The notes under the pieces are model-generated. The model saw only the letters and a program-made list of their open reading frames with translations. It was not told the DNA's origin and did not search any database. The position numbers and the translations under genes are program-made. DNA of 64,000 bases from an uncultured Selenomonadales bacterium (GTDB lineage: Bacteria > Bacillota > Negativicutes > Selenomonadales > Selenomonadaceae): assembly GCA_900321035.1 (NCBI GenBank), contig ONUH01000004.1:1-64000 (forward strand), in the 5' to 3' direction. Shown in pieces: positions 1 through 8,571 of the stretch (position 1 is its first letter; the number at the start of each line of letters is the position of its first letter).

Positions 1-67
1 AGTTAAGCGCCCATACGCCGACAGTACTTGGCTGGAGACGGCCCGGGAGGTTAGGGAGCTGCCGGTT
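1..67 (+). rRNA. rrf: 5S ribosomal RNA, 3' part
   Basis: The first 67 bases read like the 3' half of a bacterial 5S rRNA: the conserved AGTTAAGC segment, then GGAGACGG, then the closing strand ending in GCTGCCGG. The 5' part lies outside the window. A strong hairpin with a T-run follows at once, as expected at the end of an rRNA operon. Confidence 0.88.
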
Positions 68-69
68 TG

Positions 70-100
70 AAAAACGTCCGTGAAATCGCGGACGTTTTTC
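70..100 (+). terminator. Rho-independent terminator of the rRNA operon
   Basis: A perfect 11-bp stem pairs 70-80 (AAAAACGTCCG) with 89-99 (CGGACGTTTTT) around an 8-nt loop. It follows the 5S rRNA directly and ends in a T-run. Confidence 0.9.
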
Positions 101-182
101 TTTTTGCATTCATGCGTTTGTGAAGAAATGAATCAGATTACAAATTATCGAAATTCAATACCTATTTTTTATTTTCGTACTT

Positions 183-209
183 GCAGGGATTTCATCTTTC
201 GTGTAGAAT
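183..209 (+). promoter_or_regulatory. Sigma-H-like promoter of the chemotaxis-type receptor
   Basis: GCAGGGATT (183-191), an 11-nt spacer, then GTAGAAT (203-209) match the Bacillus sigma-H consensus RnAGGAwWW-N11/12-RnnGAAT with one mismatch. The same bases read as TTGCAG-N17-TAGAAT, so sigma-A use is also possible. Sites with the same spacing lie at 5134 and 11628. Confidence 0.65.
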
Positions 210-270
210 AAATAACTACAGAGCCCTTGGTACGGAATTTTAAAAAGTATGGGCAAGAGGGGGAAATATT

Positions 271-1092
271 ATGACAGCGGAAGAACTTTTTGATGCCTTC
301 AAAGCGATTATGCCTTATTTTAATCCGGTCACGCGTGACGACTTGGCGATTCGTCTGACGGACCGGGAGAGAATCATAGCTTATCTGCCGGGCAATCAAG
401 TCGACATCCATAATAAGGTGGGAGACCCGATTACGCCGCGCATGGCCCACTGCCTCAAAGAAAACAAGGCCGAAGAATATAATTTGGACAGGGAAAAGTA
501 CGGGGTAGCGGTCAAGATTATCAATGTTCCGCTCCATGATGACAACGGCGCCGTCATTGGCATGTTCTCTACGATTCTGAATATCGATCAGAGCATGCAG
601 CTCGTCGAAACGGTTAATTCCCTCACACGGCTGACGCAGACGGTGTACGATTCCGTGGAGCAGGTCGCGAAGAGCGCGACTGAGCTGGCGGACGCGGGGC
701 AGCAGTCGATTGCCCAGGCTCAGGCACTGAAAGAAAAGAATGCTGATACTGTCAAGGTTATCGACTTCATTAACGGCATTGCCGGCCAGACGAATTTGCT
801 CGGTTTGAACGCCGCTATCGAGGCTGCGCGCGCGGGCGAGCAGGGCCGCGGTTTTGCGGTCGTCGCGGAAGAGGTCCGCAAGTTGGCCGAGCAGTCCCGT
901 GAAGCGACGGAGAAGATTCAGCAGACGCTGAACGATATGAATTCCGCCGTCAATGAGATTTCCCGTGCCATCGAGACTACGGGCGCCATCAGCCAGGAGC
1001 AGGCGGCTTCGACGGAAGAGATTACGGCGAACCTTGCCGAAGTCACGAAAGCGATCAAGGAATTGGAGGAATTCGCGCAGTCGATGTGCTGA
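271..1092 (+). CDS. Soluble methyl-accepting chemotaxis-type receptor
   Basis: The 273-residue protein has no membrane segment. Residues 1-110 form a small sensor domain of unknown ligand. Residues 115-273 are a chemoreceptor signalling helix pair whose conserved hairpin tip ([19 protein letters not shown]) is at 185-203. The tip is where receptors bind CheW and CheA, so this is probably a cytoplasmic receptor acting on the chemotaxis kinase or a related pathway. The start has a GAGGGGG ribosome site 8 nt upstream. It stands alone between a sigma-H-like promoter and a terminator. The sensor domain resembles those of short cytoplasmic receptors common in Negativicutes and Clostridia; that comparison is from memory. 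Confidence 0.85.
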   Translation: MTAEELFDAFKAIMPYFNPVTRDDLAIRLTDRERIIAYLPGNQVDIHNKVGDPITPRMAHCLKENKAEEYNLDREKYGVAVKIINVPLHDDNGAVIGMFSTILNIDQSMQLVETVNSLTRLTQTVYDSVEQVAKSATELADAGQQSIAQAQALKEKNADTVKVIDFINGIAGQTNLLGLNAAIEAARAGEQGRGFAVVAEEVRKLAEQSREATEKIQQTLNDMNSAVNEISRAIETTGAISQEQAASTEEITANLAEVTKAIKELEEFAQSMC

Positions 1093-1132
1093 CGATTCCT
1101 GCGGGACGTTTCATAGAACAAGCGCTTGCACG

Positions 1133-1168
1133 AAAGACGTATCCATTGTACAATGGATACGTCTTTTT
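1133..1168 (+). terminator. Terminator after the receptor gene
   Basis: A perfect 16-bp inverted repeat pairs 1133-1148 with 1151-1166 around a 2-nt centre, and the right arm ends in a T-run. The gap 1169-1317 holds nothing else I can identify with confidence. Confidence 0.85.
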
Positions 1169-1317
1169 TATGAGAGTACGCAGCGCATGCGAGCGCTGGA
1201 GAAGCGCAGGCTGCATGCGGCGTAACGTACCCTTCCGGCGAGGCTGGGCGAAGTTGTGTTTTTGGTAGAGTTTTTACGGACAGGATGCAGGGATTCCCTG
1301 CAGAGAGGATTTTAGAC

Positions 1318-2724
1318 ATGAAGGTCGTTATTTTAGCCGGCGGCGGAGGAACGCGGTTGTTCCCGCTTTCCCGCACATGTTATCCGAAACAGTTTTTGAA
1401 GATCGGCGCGGAACGTTCGCTTTTCGGGCAGACGGTCGAGCGCTTTTTGCAGATGGCGGCGCCGGAGGACGTCGTCGTCGTGACGCAGGAACTGTATTAT
1501 TTCCATGTGAAAGCGGAGCTGCGCGAGGTGGGCGCCGACGCCGCTCATGTGTTGCTGGAGCCGGTGGGACGGAACACCGCGCCTGCCGTTGCGATGGCGA
1601 TGGCTTATTGCCGCGAGCGTCTCGGCGCGGGAAAGAACGAAATCATCTGCGTGTCCCCGTCGGATCATGTCATCCGGCCGGTGGAACGGTTTGCGGAAAT
1701 CGTGCGCAAAGCGGCGGCGCATGCGGAAACGGGCGCCATCGTGACGCTGGGGGTGAAGCCTGACGCGCCGGAGACGGGCTATGGCTATATCGAGGCGGAA
1801 AGCGACGGCGGCGCGGTCCGGAACGTGCGCCGTTTCAAGGAGAAGCCGTCTCGGGAAACGGCGGAAGAATATTTGCGCGCCGGCAATTATTATTGGAACA
1901 GCGGCATGTTCCTGTTCCGCTGGGATACGATGCAGGGCGAATTTTCCACCTTCGAGCCGGAATTGGCGAAGCTGGCGGAGAGCTCCGTGGCGGAAGCCAA
2001 GAAGAAGTTTGCGTCGGTTGCTTCGATTTCCATTGACTACGCGGTGGCGGAACGGTCGGAAAAAATGGCGGTGGCCCCGCTGGACGGCGTTTCGTGGAAC
2101 GACGTGGGCAGCTTCGACGCCATTGCGGATATGCTGGCGAACGGGGAAGGCAACGCGTTTTCCGGCGACGTGCGCGCCGAGAATTGCAGGAACACGATGA
2201 TCTTAGGCGGCGACAGGCTCGTCGTCGGTATGCACCTGAAGGACCTGTTGGTCGTCGACACGCCGGACGTGCTGCTGGTGGCCCGCAAGGGAGAGTCGCA
2301 GGAAATCCGCGACGTGGTGGCGGAGCTGAAAAAGGAAGGCCGCCGGGAGGCGGACGAGAACGTCACGATGTACCGTCCCTGGGGCAAGTACACGACGCTG
2401 GCGGAAGGCGACGGCTACAAGGTCAAGCGCATCGTCATCAATCCGGGGCAGAGCATCAGCCTGCAAATCCATTACCATCGAAGCGAGCATTGGACGGTCA
2501 TTCGCGGTACGGGAAAACTGACGCTGGACGATAAAGAGGTTATTTTCCGCGAGAACGAAAGTACTTACATTCCCATCGGGACGGCGCACCGGCTGGAAAA
2601 TCCGGGCAAGCTGCCGCTTTCGATTATCGAGGTGCAGAACGGGAAATATTTGGGCGAGGACGACATCGTGCGGTTGGAGGATGCCTACGGACGCGTGACT
2701 GCGGAAATAGAGGAGGACGCCTGA
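1318..2724 (+). CDS. manC: Mannose-1-phosphate guanylyltransferase / mannose-6-phosphate isomerase
   Basis: The enzyme makes GDP-mannose from mannose-1-phosphate and GTP for surface polysaccharide; bifunctional members also interconvert fructose-6-P and mannose-6-P. Residues 1-340 are the nucleotidyltransferase domain, with the signature GGGGTRLFPLSR at 8-19 and PKQF just after. The C-terminal 120 residues are the type II isomerase cupin, including QIHYHRSEHW. The 468-residue length is typical. I chose the ATG at 1318 because GAGAGGA lies 8 nt upstream and the protein then begins directly with the first beta strand; an upstream in-frame ATG at 1285 has no properly spaced site. The pyridoxal kinase gene follows after 6 bp, so the two are probably cotranscribed. 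Confidence 0.93.
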   Translation: MKVVILAGGGGTRLFPLSRTCYPKQFLKIGAERSLFGQTVERFLQMAAPEDVVVVTQELYYFHVKAELREVGADAAHVLLEPVGRNTAPAVAMAMAYCRERLGAGKNEIICVSPSDHVIRPVERFAEIVRKAAAHAETGAIVTLGVKPDAPETGYGYIEAESDGGAVRNVRRFKEKPSRETAEEYLRAGNYYWNSGMFLFRWDTMQGEFSTFEPELAKLAESSVAEAKKKFASVASISIDYAVAERSEKMAVAPLDGVSWNDVGSFDAIADMLANGEGNAFSGDVRAENCRNTMILGGDRLVVGMHLKDLLVVDTPDVLLVARKGESQEIRDVVAELKKEGRREADENVTMYRPWGKYTTLAEGDGYKVKRIVINPGQSISLQIHYHRSEHWTVIRGTGKLTLDDKEVIFRENESTYIPIGTAHRLENPGKLPLSIIEVQNGKYLGEDDIVRLEDAYGRVTAEIEEDA

Positions 2725-2730
2725 GGGATT

Positions 2731-3585
2731 ATGGAAAGGCAAAAAAGGGTTTTGGCGGTGCACGACATTTCAGGCGTGGGCCGCTGTTCGTTGACGGTGG
2801 CGCTGCCGATTATTTCGGCGGCGGGGGTGGAGTGCTCGGTTCTGCCGACGGCGGTGCTGTCCACCCATACGGGAGGTTTCACCGGCTACACCTGCCGTGA
2901 CCTGACCGACGACCTCCTGCCGATGGCGCGGCATTGGTCGTCGCTGGGCGAGCGGTTTGACGCGATTTATATGGGATACCTGGGTTCCTTCGCGCAGATG
3001 GATATGATGCGGGAGGTTTTTTCCATTCTTGCGGAAAAGGATACGCTGATTGCCGTCGATCCCGTGATGGGCGACAACGGAAAGCTGTACGCGGCGTTTG
3101 ACATGACTTTCCCTCCCGCTATGCGCGAGCTGTGCACCCATGCCGACCTGATCAAGCCGAACATGACGGAGGCGGCGCTGCTCCTCGGGGAGGAATACCG
3201 GCCGGGGCCGTACACGCGGGAATATGTCGAAGGACTTTTGACGCGGCTGGCGAAAGCGACGGCGACGCGGCAGATCGTTTTGACCGGCGTGTATTTTGAC
3301 GACAGGGAATTAGGGGCGGCGACGTTCGATGCGGAGACGGGAGAGACCGCGTACATTCTCGGAAAGAACGTTCCCGGCCTGTACCACGGTACGGGCGACG
3401 TCTTCGGCAGCGCACTGGTCGGCGCGATGGTCCGCGGGCTCCCGCTTTCGGAGGCGGTGCGCGCGGCGGTGGACTTCACGGTGGCGGCGATCTGCACGAC
3501 GGCGAGGGCGGGGACCGATATACGCTACGGCGTGAACTTCGAGGCAAATCTGCCCGTGTATATGCGGGCGCTGGGGATTTTGTAA
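2731..3585 (+). CDS. pdxY: Pyridoxal/pyridoxamine kinase, PfkB/ribokinase-like fold
   Basis: This 284-residue protein should phosphorylate pyridoxal or pyridoxamine with ATP in the vitamin B6 salvage pathway. The N-terminus (HDISGVGRCSL) and the segment TAVLSTHTGGF are characteristic of this kinase family. VDPVMGDNG near residue 110 and the C-terminal GTGDVFGSALVGA anion-hole/catalytic-base motif (Asp of GTGD) are intact. GAGGG lies 2 nt before the ATG and overlaps the manC stop, which suggests translational coupling. The PdxK/PdxY distinction cannot be settled by eye. A hydroxymethylpyrimidine kinase is less likely because the B6-type N-terminus is present. Confidence 0.87.
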   Translation: MERQKRVLAVHDISGVGRCSLTVALPIISAAGVECSVLPTAVLSTHTGGFTGYTCRDLTDDLLPMARHWSSLGERFDAIYMGYLGSFAQMDMMREVFSILAEKDTLIAVDPVMGDNGKLYAAFDMTFPPAMRELCTHADLIKPNMTEAALLLGEEYRPGPYTREYVEGLLTRLAKATATRQIVLTGVYFDDRELGAATFDAETGETAYILGKNVPGLYHGTGDVFGSALVGAMVRGLPLSEAVRAAVDFTVAAICTTARAGTDIRYGVNFEANLPVYMRALGIL

Positions 3586-3605
3586 AGCACCGGCGTGGGA
3601 TACGA

Positions 3606-3637
3606 CGTCGTCCGACGGAAAATCGGGCGGCGTTTTT
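3606..3637 (+). terminator. Terminator after manC-pdxY
   Basis: A 10-bp stem with two G-T pairs (3606-3615 with 3623-3632) and a 7-nt A-rich loop is followed by TTTTT. Confidence 0.8.
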
Positions 3638-3657
3638 CTTTTGTTTTCGCGCTTCCC

Positions 3658-3685
3658 TTGCATTTTGCCGGAAAAGAAGTATAAT
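3658..3685 (+). promoter_or_regulatory. Sigma-A-type promoter of the LysR-thioesterase pair
   Basis: TTGCAT (3658-3663), a 16-nt spacer and a consensus TATAAT (3680-3685) lie about 75 nt before the regulator start. Confidence 0.65.
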
Positions 3686-3761
3686 GATAACGTCGGCATA
3701 GATGCTATATCTATTTGTTATAGAAAAATATATTATCGGGAACGAAGAAACGGGGCTTGGC

Positions 3762-4670
3762 ATGGAAATCAAGGATATGCAGGCGTTTTACACGGTGGTG
3801 GAGGAAGGCAATATCAGTCACGCGGCGATTCGGCTCAATATCGCCCAGCCGGCGCTTTCGCGTCAGATGAAGCGGCTGGAAGGCTCCCTGGGCGTCCGGC
3901 TTTTTGAGCGGGGCAGCCGCCGCATCCGTTTGACGGAGGCGGGGCGGCTTCTGTACGCCCGTGTGGAGCACATTTTGGGCATGGTGGACGGGACGGTGCG
4001 GGAGATCACGGAGATCGGCACCGGCGCCGCCGGAGCGATACGCATCGGGACTATCACGTCCTCCGGGGCATTGGTGATGCCGCAGCTGATGAGCGAATTC
4101 CACCGCCGCTGGCCCATGGTGACTTTTGAAATCTGGGAAGGCGAAGGCACCCGCATCTTGGAAATGCTGGACAGCCATTCCATTGAAATTGGCATTACCC
4201 GCTCCCAGGTGGATGCGAATCTGTACGATTCCATCGTGCTTTCCAACGAACCGCTGGTGCTGATGATGAACCGGGAAACGGGGATAGTCGGGGGACGGGA
4301 CACGGTGCGCGTCAGCGAGCTGAAGGACATGCCGATTATCGTCCCGCTGCGATGGAAAGCGGTGTTCGAGGGATACTGCAAGCAGGCGGGCTTCTCGCCG
4401 TATCTGATCTCGGTCAGCGACAGCATCGTATTGGACGTCCTGAGTGTGCGCGCGGGCCTCGGCATGGCGCTGTTGCCGGCGTCGGCGCGGAGCATGATGG
4501 GGGACGACGGCGCGCTGACGGTCAAGCGGCTGGTGGAGCCGGAAATCCTGACGCATACCGTGGTATCTTGGCTGAAGAGCAGGACGCTTTCGGCGGGGGC
4601 GCAGAATTTCATAAATCTCCTGCGGGAAATATACAAAGACAAGATAGGTGAGAAAGGTCGGAAAGAATGA
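3762..4670 (+). CDS. LysR-family transcriptional regulator
   Basis: The 302-residue protein has the N-terminal winged helix-turn-helix typical of LysR (residues 1-60, including SHAAIRLNIAQPALSRQMKRL) and a periplasmic-binding-like effector domain (about 90-295). I start it at ATG 3762, which gives the canonical MEIKDMQAFYTVVEEGN beginning; an earlier in-frame ATG adds 20 unrelated residues and overlaps the promoter region. Its stop overlaps the start of the thioesterase gene by 4 bp (ATGA), so the two are translationally coupled and the regulator may respond to a metabolite of that enzyme. Effector and targets are unknown. Confidence 0.9.
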   Translation: MEIKDMQAFYTVVEEGNISHAAIRLNIAQPALSRQMKRLEGSLGVRLFERGSRRIRLTEAGRLLYARVEHILGMVDGTVREITEIGTGAAGAIRIGTITSSGALVMPQLMSEFHRRWPMVTFEIWEGEGTRILEMLDSHSIEIGITRSQVDANLYDSIVLSNEPLVLMMNRETGIVGGRDTVRVSELKDMPIIVPLRWKAVFEGYCKQAGFSPYLISVSDSIVLDVLSVRAGLGMALLPASARSMMGDDGALTVKRLVEPEILTHTVVSWLKSRTLSAGAQNFINLLREIYKDKIGEKGRKE

Positions 4671-5068
4671 ACGTAACGGAGCGGATCACGGTCGGACTTA
4701 AGCGGGAGGAGCGGGGCGTTTCTGACGAAGCGCATTCGGCGCGGGCCGTAGGCAGCGGCCTTTTGCCGGTGCTGGCGACGCCGGCCATGACGGCGCTGAT
4801 GGAGCAGGCGGCTGCCGGCGCGCTGGAGGAATTCCTGCCGGAGGGCTGGACCAGCGTCGGTATCTCCCTCGACGTCGAGCATACGTCGGCTACGCCGCTG
4901 GGCATGGGGTTCCGCGCGGAGGCGGAGGTCACGGCAGTGGAAGGGCGAAAGATTATGTTCGACGTGCGCGCCTATGACGGCGCGGGCGAAATCGGACACG
5001 GCACCCACGCGCGCTTTGCGGTGGAATCGGAGCCGTTTCTGGCGAAAGCGGCGAAAAAACGCGGCTGA
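4667..5068 (+). CDS. FlK-like hotdog-fold acyl-CoA thioesterase
   Basis: The 133-residue protein matches the fluoroacetyl-CoA thioesterase (FlK) family. The triad positions known from FlK (Thr42, Glu50, His76) appear here as Thr38 (LATPAM), Glu46 (LMEQAA) and His72 (VEHTSATPLGMG), all shifted by four. GHGTHARF near the C-terminus is another family mark. The Phe-rich lid that gives FlK its fluoroacetyl selectivity cannot be judged, so the substrate is probably a short acyl-CoA rather than fluoroacetyl-CoA. Coupling to a LysR gene suggests inducible control. A strong terminator follows 4 bp after the stop. Confidence 0.82.
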   Translation: MNVTERITVGLKREERGVSDEAHSARAVGSGLLPVLATPAMTALMEQAAAGALEEFLPEGWTSVGISLDVEHTSATPLGMGFRAEAEVTAVEGRKIMFDVRAYDGAGEIGHGTHARFAVESEPFLAKAAKKRG

Positions 5069-5072
5069 CAAG

Positions 5073-5114
5073 AAAAACGTCCCTGAAGCGGGTATGCGCT
5101 TCGGGGACGTTTTT
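5073..5114 (+). terminator. Terminator after the thioesterase gene
   Basis: An 18-bp stem (5073-5090 with 5097-5114) with one mismatch position and loop GGTATG ends in TTTTT. Confidence 0.92.
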
Positions 5115-5133
5115 GTGATTTTCGGCTGTTTTT

Positions 5134-5160
5134 GCAGGAGATTTTCGTCATATCGCGAAT
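5134..5160 (+). promoter_or_regulatory. Sigma-H-like promoter upstream of the DhaL-domain gene
   Basis: GCAGGAGAT (5134-5142), 11 nt, then CGCGAAT (5154-5160) follow the sigma-H pattern with small deviations. It lies about 205 nt before the start codon. The stretch between holds no convincing gene. Confidence 0.5.
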
Positions 5161-5365
5161 TTATACTTAATAAGCATTTTTCATAAGGAAGCAATGAATA
5201 AGTCAGTTCGTTTCATTGTCGAGGTTTTTTTCCGTCAGGCAAGAAAGACGACGTGAAGTCGCAGCCAGGGAGCTGCGTCGAACGCCGTCGGATGCGGCAT
5301 GACGGGAAAAGAGCCGACAAGGAAGGGACGGATTTGTCCGGCGGTTCCACAAGGAGATGAACGCT

Positions 5366-6637
5366 ATGACTACGAACGGGGAAGTCATCACGGGCAGCGA
5401 CTTCAAGCGTATGGTTACGGGCGCTTACAGCGAATTTTTGCTGGAGTATGAGAATATCAACGCGCTGGACCGGAAACTGCGCCCGTCCCACGGCGCGCAC
5501 CCCGGCACGAATATCCTGCGGACGATGGGCGCGGCTATCATGCCGATCGCTTCCACGAAGGACGACAGCATCGGCGGCTTGGCGCGCCGCGTCGCTTCGG
5601 CGGCTATCCTCGGCGCCCGCGGAAATTCCGGCGTGGTGCTGTCCCAGATTTTCCGCGGGATCGCCAAAGGGCTGAGCGGCAAATTCGACGCGACCTCCTC
5701 GGAGTTCGGCAAGGCGTTCCAATACGGCATCCTTTACGCGCAGCGGGTATTGCCCGAGGAGCCTGAGCGCCCGATGGTAACCGCGGCCCGGGCGGTGGCG
5801 AAGGGCGCCTATCAGGCGGTGCGGGCGAATCTTCCGATCACGGAAATCCTGGCGGCGGCCATCTCAGCTGGAGGGCATCCGACGGAGCAAAGAGCGGAGC
5901 TGGACGTGGGCGAGCGCATCATGCTGACCTTCCTTGTGGGCTGCCAAAAGGGGCTGAACGGCAATTTCGTTTCGCCGGTGCTGAATTTTTCCGTCGGCAC
6001 GGGCGAGCAGACGGTTGGATTGCCCGATCCCCGCCGGGATGAGGTGCATCCTTACTGCCTGACCTTCTGCATTCGCAACCAACAGGCGGACGAGGAAGAG
6101 GCGGAGCGGTTTCTGCAGGAAAATTCGAGCTTCGTCGTGGTGGAACGCAGACGGCAGCTCCTGCATGTCCACCTGCATACGGCCCATCCCGGCGTGGTGC
6201 TGGAGTACGCGGCGGGACTCGGCCCGCTGTCGGACATTCATCTGAACAATATGGCCGAGCCGCATTCCATGGTGCTCGCTCATTCTACGCTGATGCCGGT
6301 GGCGCTCCTCGCGGTGTCGCGCCATGAGGCGCAGGCGGAGCGGCTGACGAAGCTGGGCGCGACGCTGATCACGCGCGGCGACGAAGGGGACGTGCCGTCA
6401 GTGGGCGCGCTGGTCAACGCGGCGCACAGCGACCTCGCGGAATCGTATGTGCTGGTGCCGGACGGCCCGCGCATGAAGCTGGAGCTGCAGCAGGTCAAAC
6501 GGATCTTGGGGCACCGCGTGGAAGTCGTCTCCGTGGACAGCGAGGCCCAGCAGGAGGCCGCCGTCCGGAATTTCGACCGCCGCCTTTCCGCTTTGCAGAA
6601 CGCCGACCGGATGCAGCGGGGTTTGATGGACAAGTAA
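5366..6637 (+). CDS. DhaL/FakA-like (DAK2 domain) protein with altered active site
   Basis: The N-terminal 200 residues are a DhaL-type domain and the rest resembles the C-terminal part of FakA (YloV), which with a fatty-acid-binding DegV protein phosphorylates exogenous fatty acids. The helix motif GARGNSGVVLSQIFRG is well conserved. However, the Mg-ADP-binding loop, D-G-D-T-G-T-N in FakA, reads G-A-H-P-G-T-N here (residues 43-49), so both aspartates are gone. At 423 residues it is also shorter than FakA (about 550). It may be a regulatory or pseudoenzyme member. The ATG at 5366 is chosen because AAGGAG ends 9 nt before it; the ATG at 5357 abuts that site. No DegV gene is adjacent. Confidence 0.8.
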   Translation: MTTNGEVITGSDFKRMVTGAYSEFLLEYENINALDRKLRPSHGAHPGTNILRTMGAAIMPIASTKDDSIGGLARRVASAAILGARGNSGVVLSQIFRGIAKGLSGKFDATSSEFGKAFQYGILYAQRVLPEEPERPMVTAARAVAKGAYQAVRANLPITEILAAAISAGGHPTEQRAELDVGERIMLTFLVGCQKGLNGNFVSPVLNFSVGTGEQTVGLPDPRRDEVHPYCLTFCIRNQQADEEEAERFLQENSSFVVVERRRQLLHVHLHTAHPGVVLEYAAGLGPLSDIHLNNMAEPHSMVLAHSTLMPVALLAVSRHEAQAERLTKLGATLITRGDEGDVPSVGALVNAAHSDLAESYVLVPDGPRMKLELQQVKRILGHRVEVVSVDSEAQQEAAVRNFDRRLSALQNADRMQRGLMDK

Positions 6638-6678
6638 ACTTTTTGCAGGGGCGGTCATCCCCTTGTGTGGGGAAGTTC

Positions 6679-6715
6679 GTCACAGTCCACCGGACTGTGA
6701 CGGGGGCGAAGCCCC
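6679..6715. repeat. REP-like double hairpin
   Basis: A perfect 10-bp stem (GTCACAGTCC at 6679-6688 with 6692-6701, loop ACC) is followed by a smaller GGGGC-GAA-GCCCC hairpin. There is no T-run, so it looks like an intergenic palindromic repeat rather than a terminator. I see only this copy in the window. Confidence 0.6.
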
Positions 6716-6763
6716 GTCAAGAGATATAGTATGGCATTTGCGCCGTATAAAGGAGAGAAAGGC

Positions 6764-7645
6764 TTGGAAAGACATCAGGAAACTTTTTTCGGTTGCGACG
6801 CGGCGTATAAAGACGCGCGGATCGTGATTTTCGGCGCGCCCTTTGATTCGACGACGTCCTACCGGCCCGGCACGCGGTTCGCGAGCCGCGTCATGCGTGC
6901 GGAGGCATACGGGCTGGAAACGTACAGCCCCTATCAGGACCTCGATTTGACGGACGCGGAGATTTTCGATGCGGGCGATTTCGAGCTTTCCTTCGGGGAA
7001 ACGGGCAAAGCCCTCGCCGCGATTGAGGAGCGCGCGGCGGAGATATTCGCGGACGGCAAGACGCCGTTCATGCTCGGCGGCGAGCATCTCGTCACCCTTC
7101 CCGCGGTGCGGGCGGCGGCGAAGAAATATCCCGACCTCTGCATCGTACATTTTGACGCGCACACCGACCTTCGCGACGAATATCTGGAAGCGAAGCTCTC
7201 CCACGCCACGGTTATCCGCCGCTGCTGGGACGTCCTCGGCGACGGACGGATCGCGCAGTTCGGCATCCGGAGCGGCGAGGGCGCGGAATTCCGCTGGGCG
7301 GAAAAGGAGGGGCATACGTCGCTTCATCGGTTCGATTTCAAAGGGCTTCGCGAAGCCGTGGCGGAGTTTTCGGGAAAGCCCGTCTACTTTACCATCGACC
7401 TCGACGTGCTCGATCCGTCCTGCTTCCCCGGCACCGGAACGCCGGAAGCGGGCGGCGTGACCTTCAGGGAGCTTCTGGACGCGGCGCTGACGGTCATACA
7501 AAACGCGAATGTCGTCGGGTGCGACCTCGTGGAGCTGTCGCCGCCGCTGGACGAAAGCGGCGCGTCCACAGCCACGGCGCTGAAAGTCATGCGGGAGATG
7601 CTGTTGGCGTTAGAAAAGCCGTTTATTAAGGCGGAAAGGGTGTAA
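6764..7645 (+). CDS. speB: Agmatinase (ureohydrolase family)
   Basis: The enzyme hydrolyses agmatine to putrescine and urea. All binuclear Mn ligands are visible: the His of GGEHLV, the Asp-His-Asp set of FDAHTD, and the Asp pair of DLDVLDP. Length is 293 residues from TTG 6764, which has AAGGAG about 8 nt upstream and gives the usual N-terminus (ERHQETFFGCDA). An ATG at 6731 would add 11 residues but has a weak site. The genes for the next polyamine steps lie about 1.4 kb downstream. Putrescine-type polyamines are covalently attached to peptidoglycan in several Negativicutes, which fits. Confidence 0.9.
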   Translation: MERHQETFFGCDAAYKDARIVIFGAPFDSTTSYRPGTRFASRVMRAEAYGLETYSPYQDLDLTDAEIFDAGDFELSFGETGKALAAIEERAAEIFADGKTPFMLGGEHLVTLPAVRAAAKKYPDLCIVHFDAHTDLRDEYLEAKLSHATVIRRCWDVLGDGRIAQFGIRSGEGAEFRWAEKEGHTSLHRFDFKGLREAVAEFSGKPVYFTIDLDVLDPSCFPGTGTPEAGGVTFRELLDAALTVIQNANVVGCDLVELSPPLDESGASTATALKVMREMLLALEKPFIKAERV

Positions 7646-7770
7646 ACGGTGTTATACGGATAAGGGCAAGTAGCCTTTTTTGCATTTTCCGTAGGAAAAA
7701 GTGTGATTCTAACATAAAAATTCTGTAAAACGAATTTTCATCACTAGATATAATAGCATAATCAAAATGA

Positions 7771-7805
7771 AATCCCCCGACGGACGTGTTATTTGTCGGG
7801 GGATT
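7771..7805. terminator. Shared terminator between convergent genes
   Basis: An 11-bp perfect stem (AATCCCCCGAC at 7771-7781 with 7795-7805) lies between the convergent speB and the minus-strand OB-fold gene. T-rich sequence flanks it on both sides, so it may serve both directions. Confidence 0.7.
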
Positions 7806-7827
7806 GTATTATGTTAAGAGATTTTCG

Positions 7828-8439
7828 TTATTCGATTTTCACAAGGTCGAGGCTATAGCCCATGATTTCTCCAACATCTGTGATTTTGCCATATACAGTA
7901 ATGGGTTGCCCTTTGCTCACTTCAAGCATGGCATCTTTTGATTCTTTATTTTTCGGATAGCATTGTACATGTAGTAAGCTGAATCGGTCTGCCCCTTCTA
8001 TTACAATATAGCGCCCTTCGGACTCAATATTAGAAACATGTCCGCCGACGATCTTTACATTTTTGCCCTTGTAGTTTTTATTTGCTTTTGCTGCATTGCT
8101 TTTAGCGTCGTTGAGAAGTACGTCAATATCCGCTTCTGCATAAGTTGTTTCCTGCTTCGGCTTTGCTTGGTCAGTAGGCTTTGCGGGTTGAGACGCGACT
8201 GGTGTTGTCGGGGTTGTGCTTACAGTCTTGTCATCCGATTTCGGGGCGAGCGCTCCTGTAAGGACAAAAGAAACAATACAGACAATACCAATGATACGTT
8301 TTGTTTTACTGACCGATTGGTACGCTTCGTCGTTTTCATAGTTTTCTCCTGCGGCTTTTCGTGCGGATGCCTTTTTGCGCCAGTAAATTATGAACGCGAC
8401 AAGGCTTGCAATCCAAATTAAAGCGAATAGACTACTCAT
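7828..8439 (-). CDS. Membrane-anchored OB-fold (tRNA_anti-like) protein of unknown function
   Basis: The 203-residue protein has two N-terminal membrane segments (about residues 4-20 and 48-66), a Ser/Thr/Pro/Lys-rich linker to about residue 100, and a C-terminal domain of about 100 residues resembling the tRNA_anti-like OB-fold (KGKNVKIVGGHVSNIE, then GQPITVYGKITDVGE). Such domains occur in many small membrane or secreted proteins; nucleic-acid binding is not implied. I use ATG 8439, which has AAGGGG 8 nt upstream; a GTG at 8448 abuts that site. It is divergent from the XRE regulator, which may control it. Base composition is more AT-rich than its neighbours, which suggests acquisition. Confidence 0.72.
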   Translation of the reverse strand: MSSLFALIWIASLVAFIIYWRKKASARKAAGENYENDEAYQSVSKTKRIIGIVCIVSFVLTGALAPKSDDKTVSTTPTTPVASQPAKPTDQAKPKQETTYAEADIDVLLNDAKSNAAKANKNYKGKNVKIVGGHVSNIESEGRYIVIEGADRFSLLHVQCYPKNKESKDAMLEVSKGQPITVYGKITDVGEIMGYSLDLVKIE

Positions 8440-8480
8440 GGATAACACCCCTTTTCAATTTTAGTTCTGAAAGGATTATA

Positions 8481-8555
8481 CATCTATTAGTGCAAAAAGT
8501 AAACTATAGATTATTCTATGCATCAATAGATTTATTTATGATACCTCTATAGATG
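8481..8555. promoter_or_regulatory. Candidate operator region between the OB-fold gene and the XRE regulator
   Basis: The divergent intergenic region holds repeated CTAT/ATAG half-sites: CATCTATTAG (8481-8490), CTATAGAT (8504-8511), TCTAT-N6-ATAGA (8515-8530) and the perfect palindrome TCTATAGA (8546-8553). Clustered short palindromes next to an XRE gene are typical of its own operator. Confidence 0.5.
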
Positions 8556-8571
8556 AAGAAGAAGGGGTATC

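Noticed and set aside
1169..1317. GC-rich palindromic stretch before manC as a further copy of the in-frame element
   Set aside because: Only short pieces such as GCGCAGGC match; no extended alignment to the elements at 46657 or 50171.
6679..6715. Terminator of the DhaL-like gene
   Set aside because: The hairpins are strong but no T-run follows; they look like a palindromic repeat.
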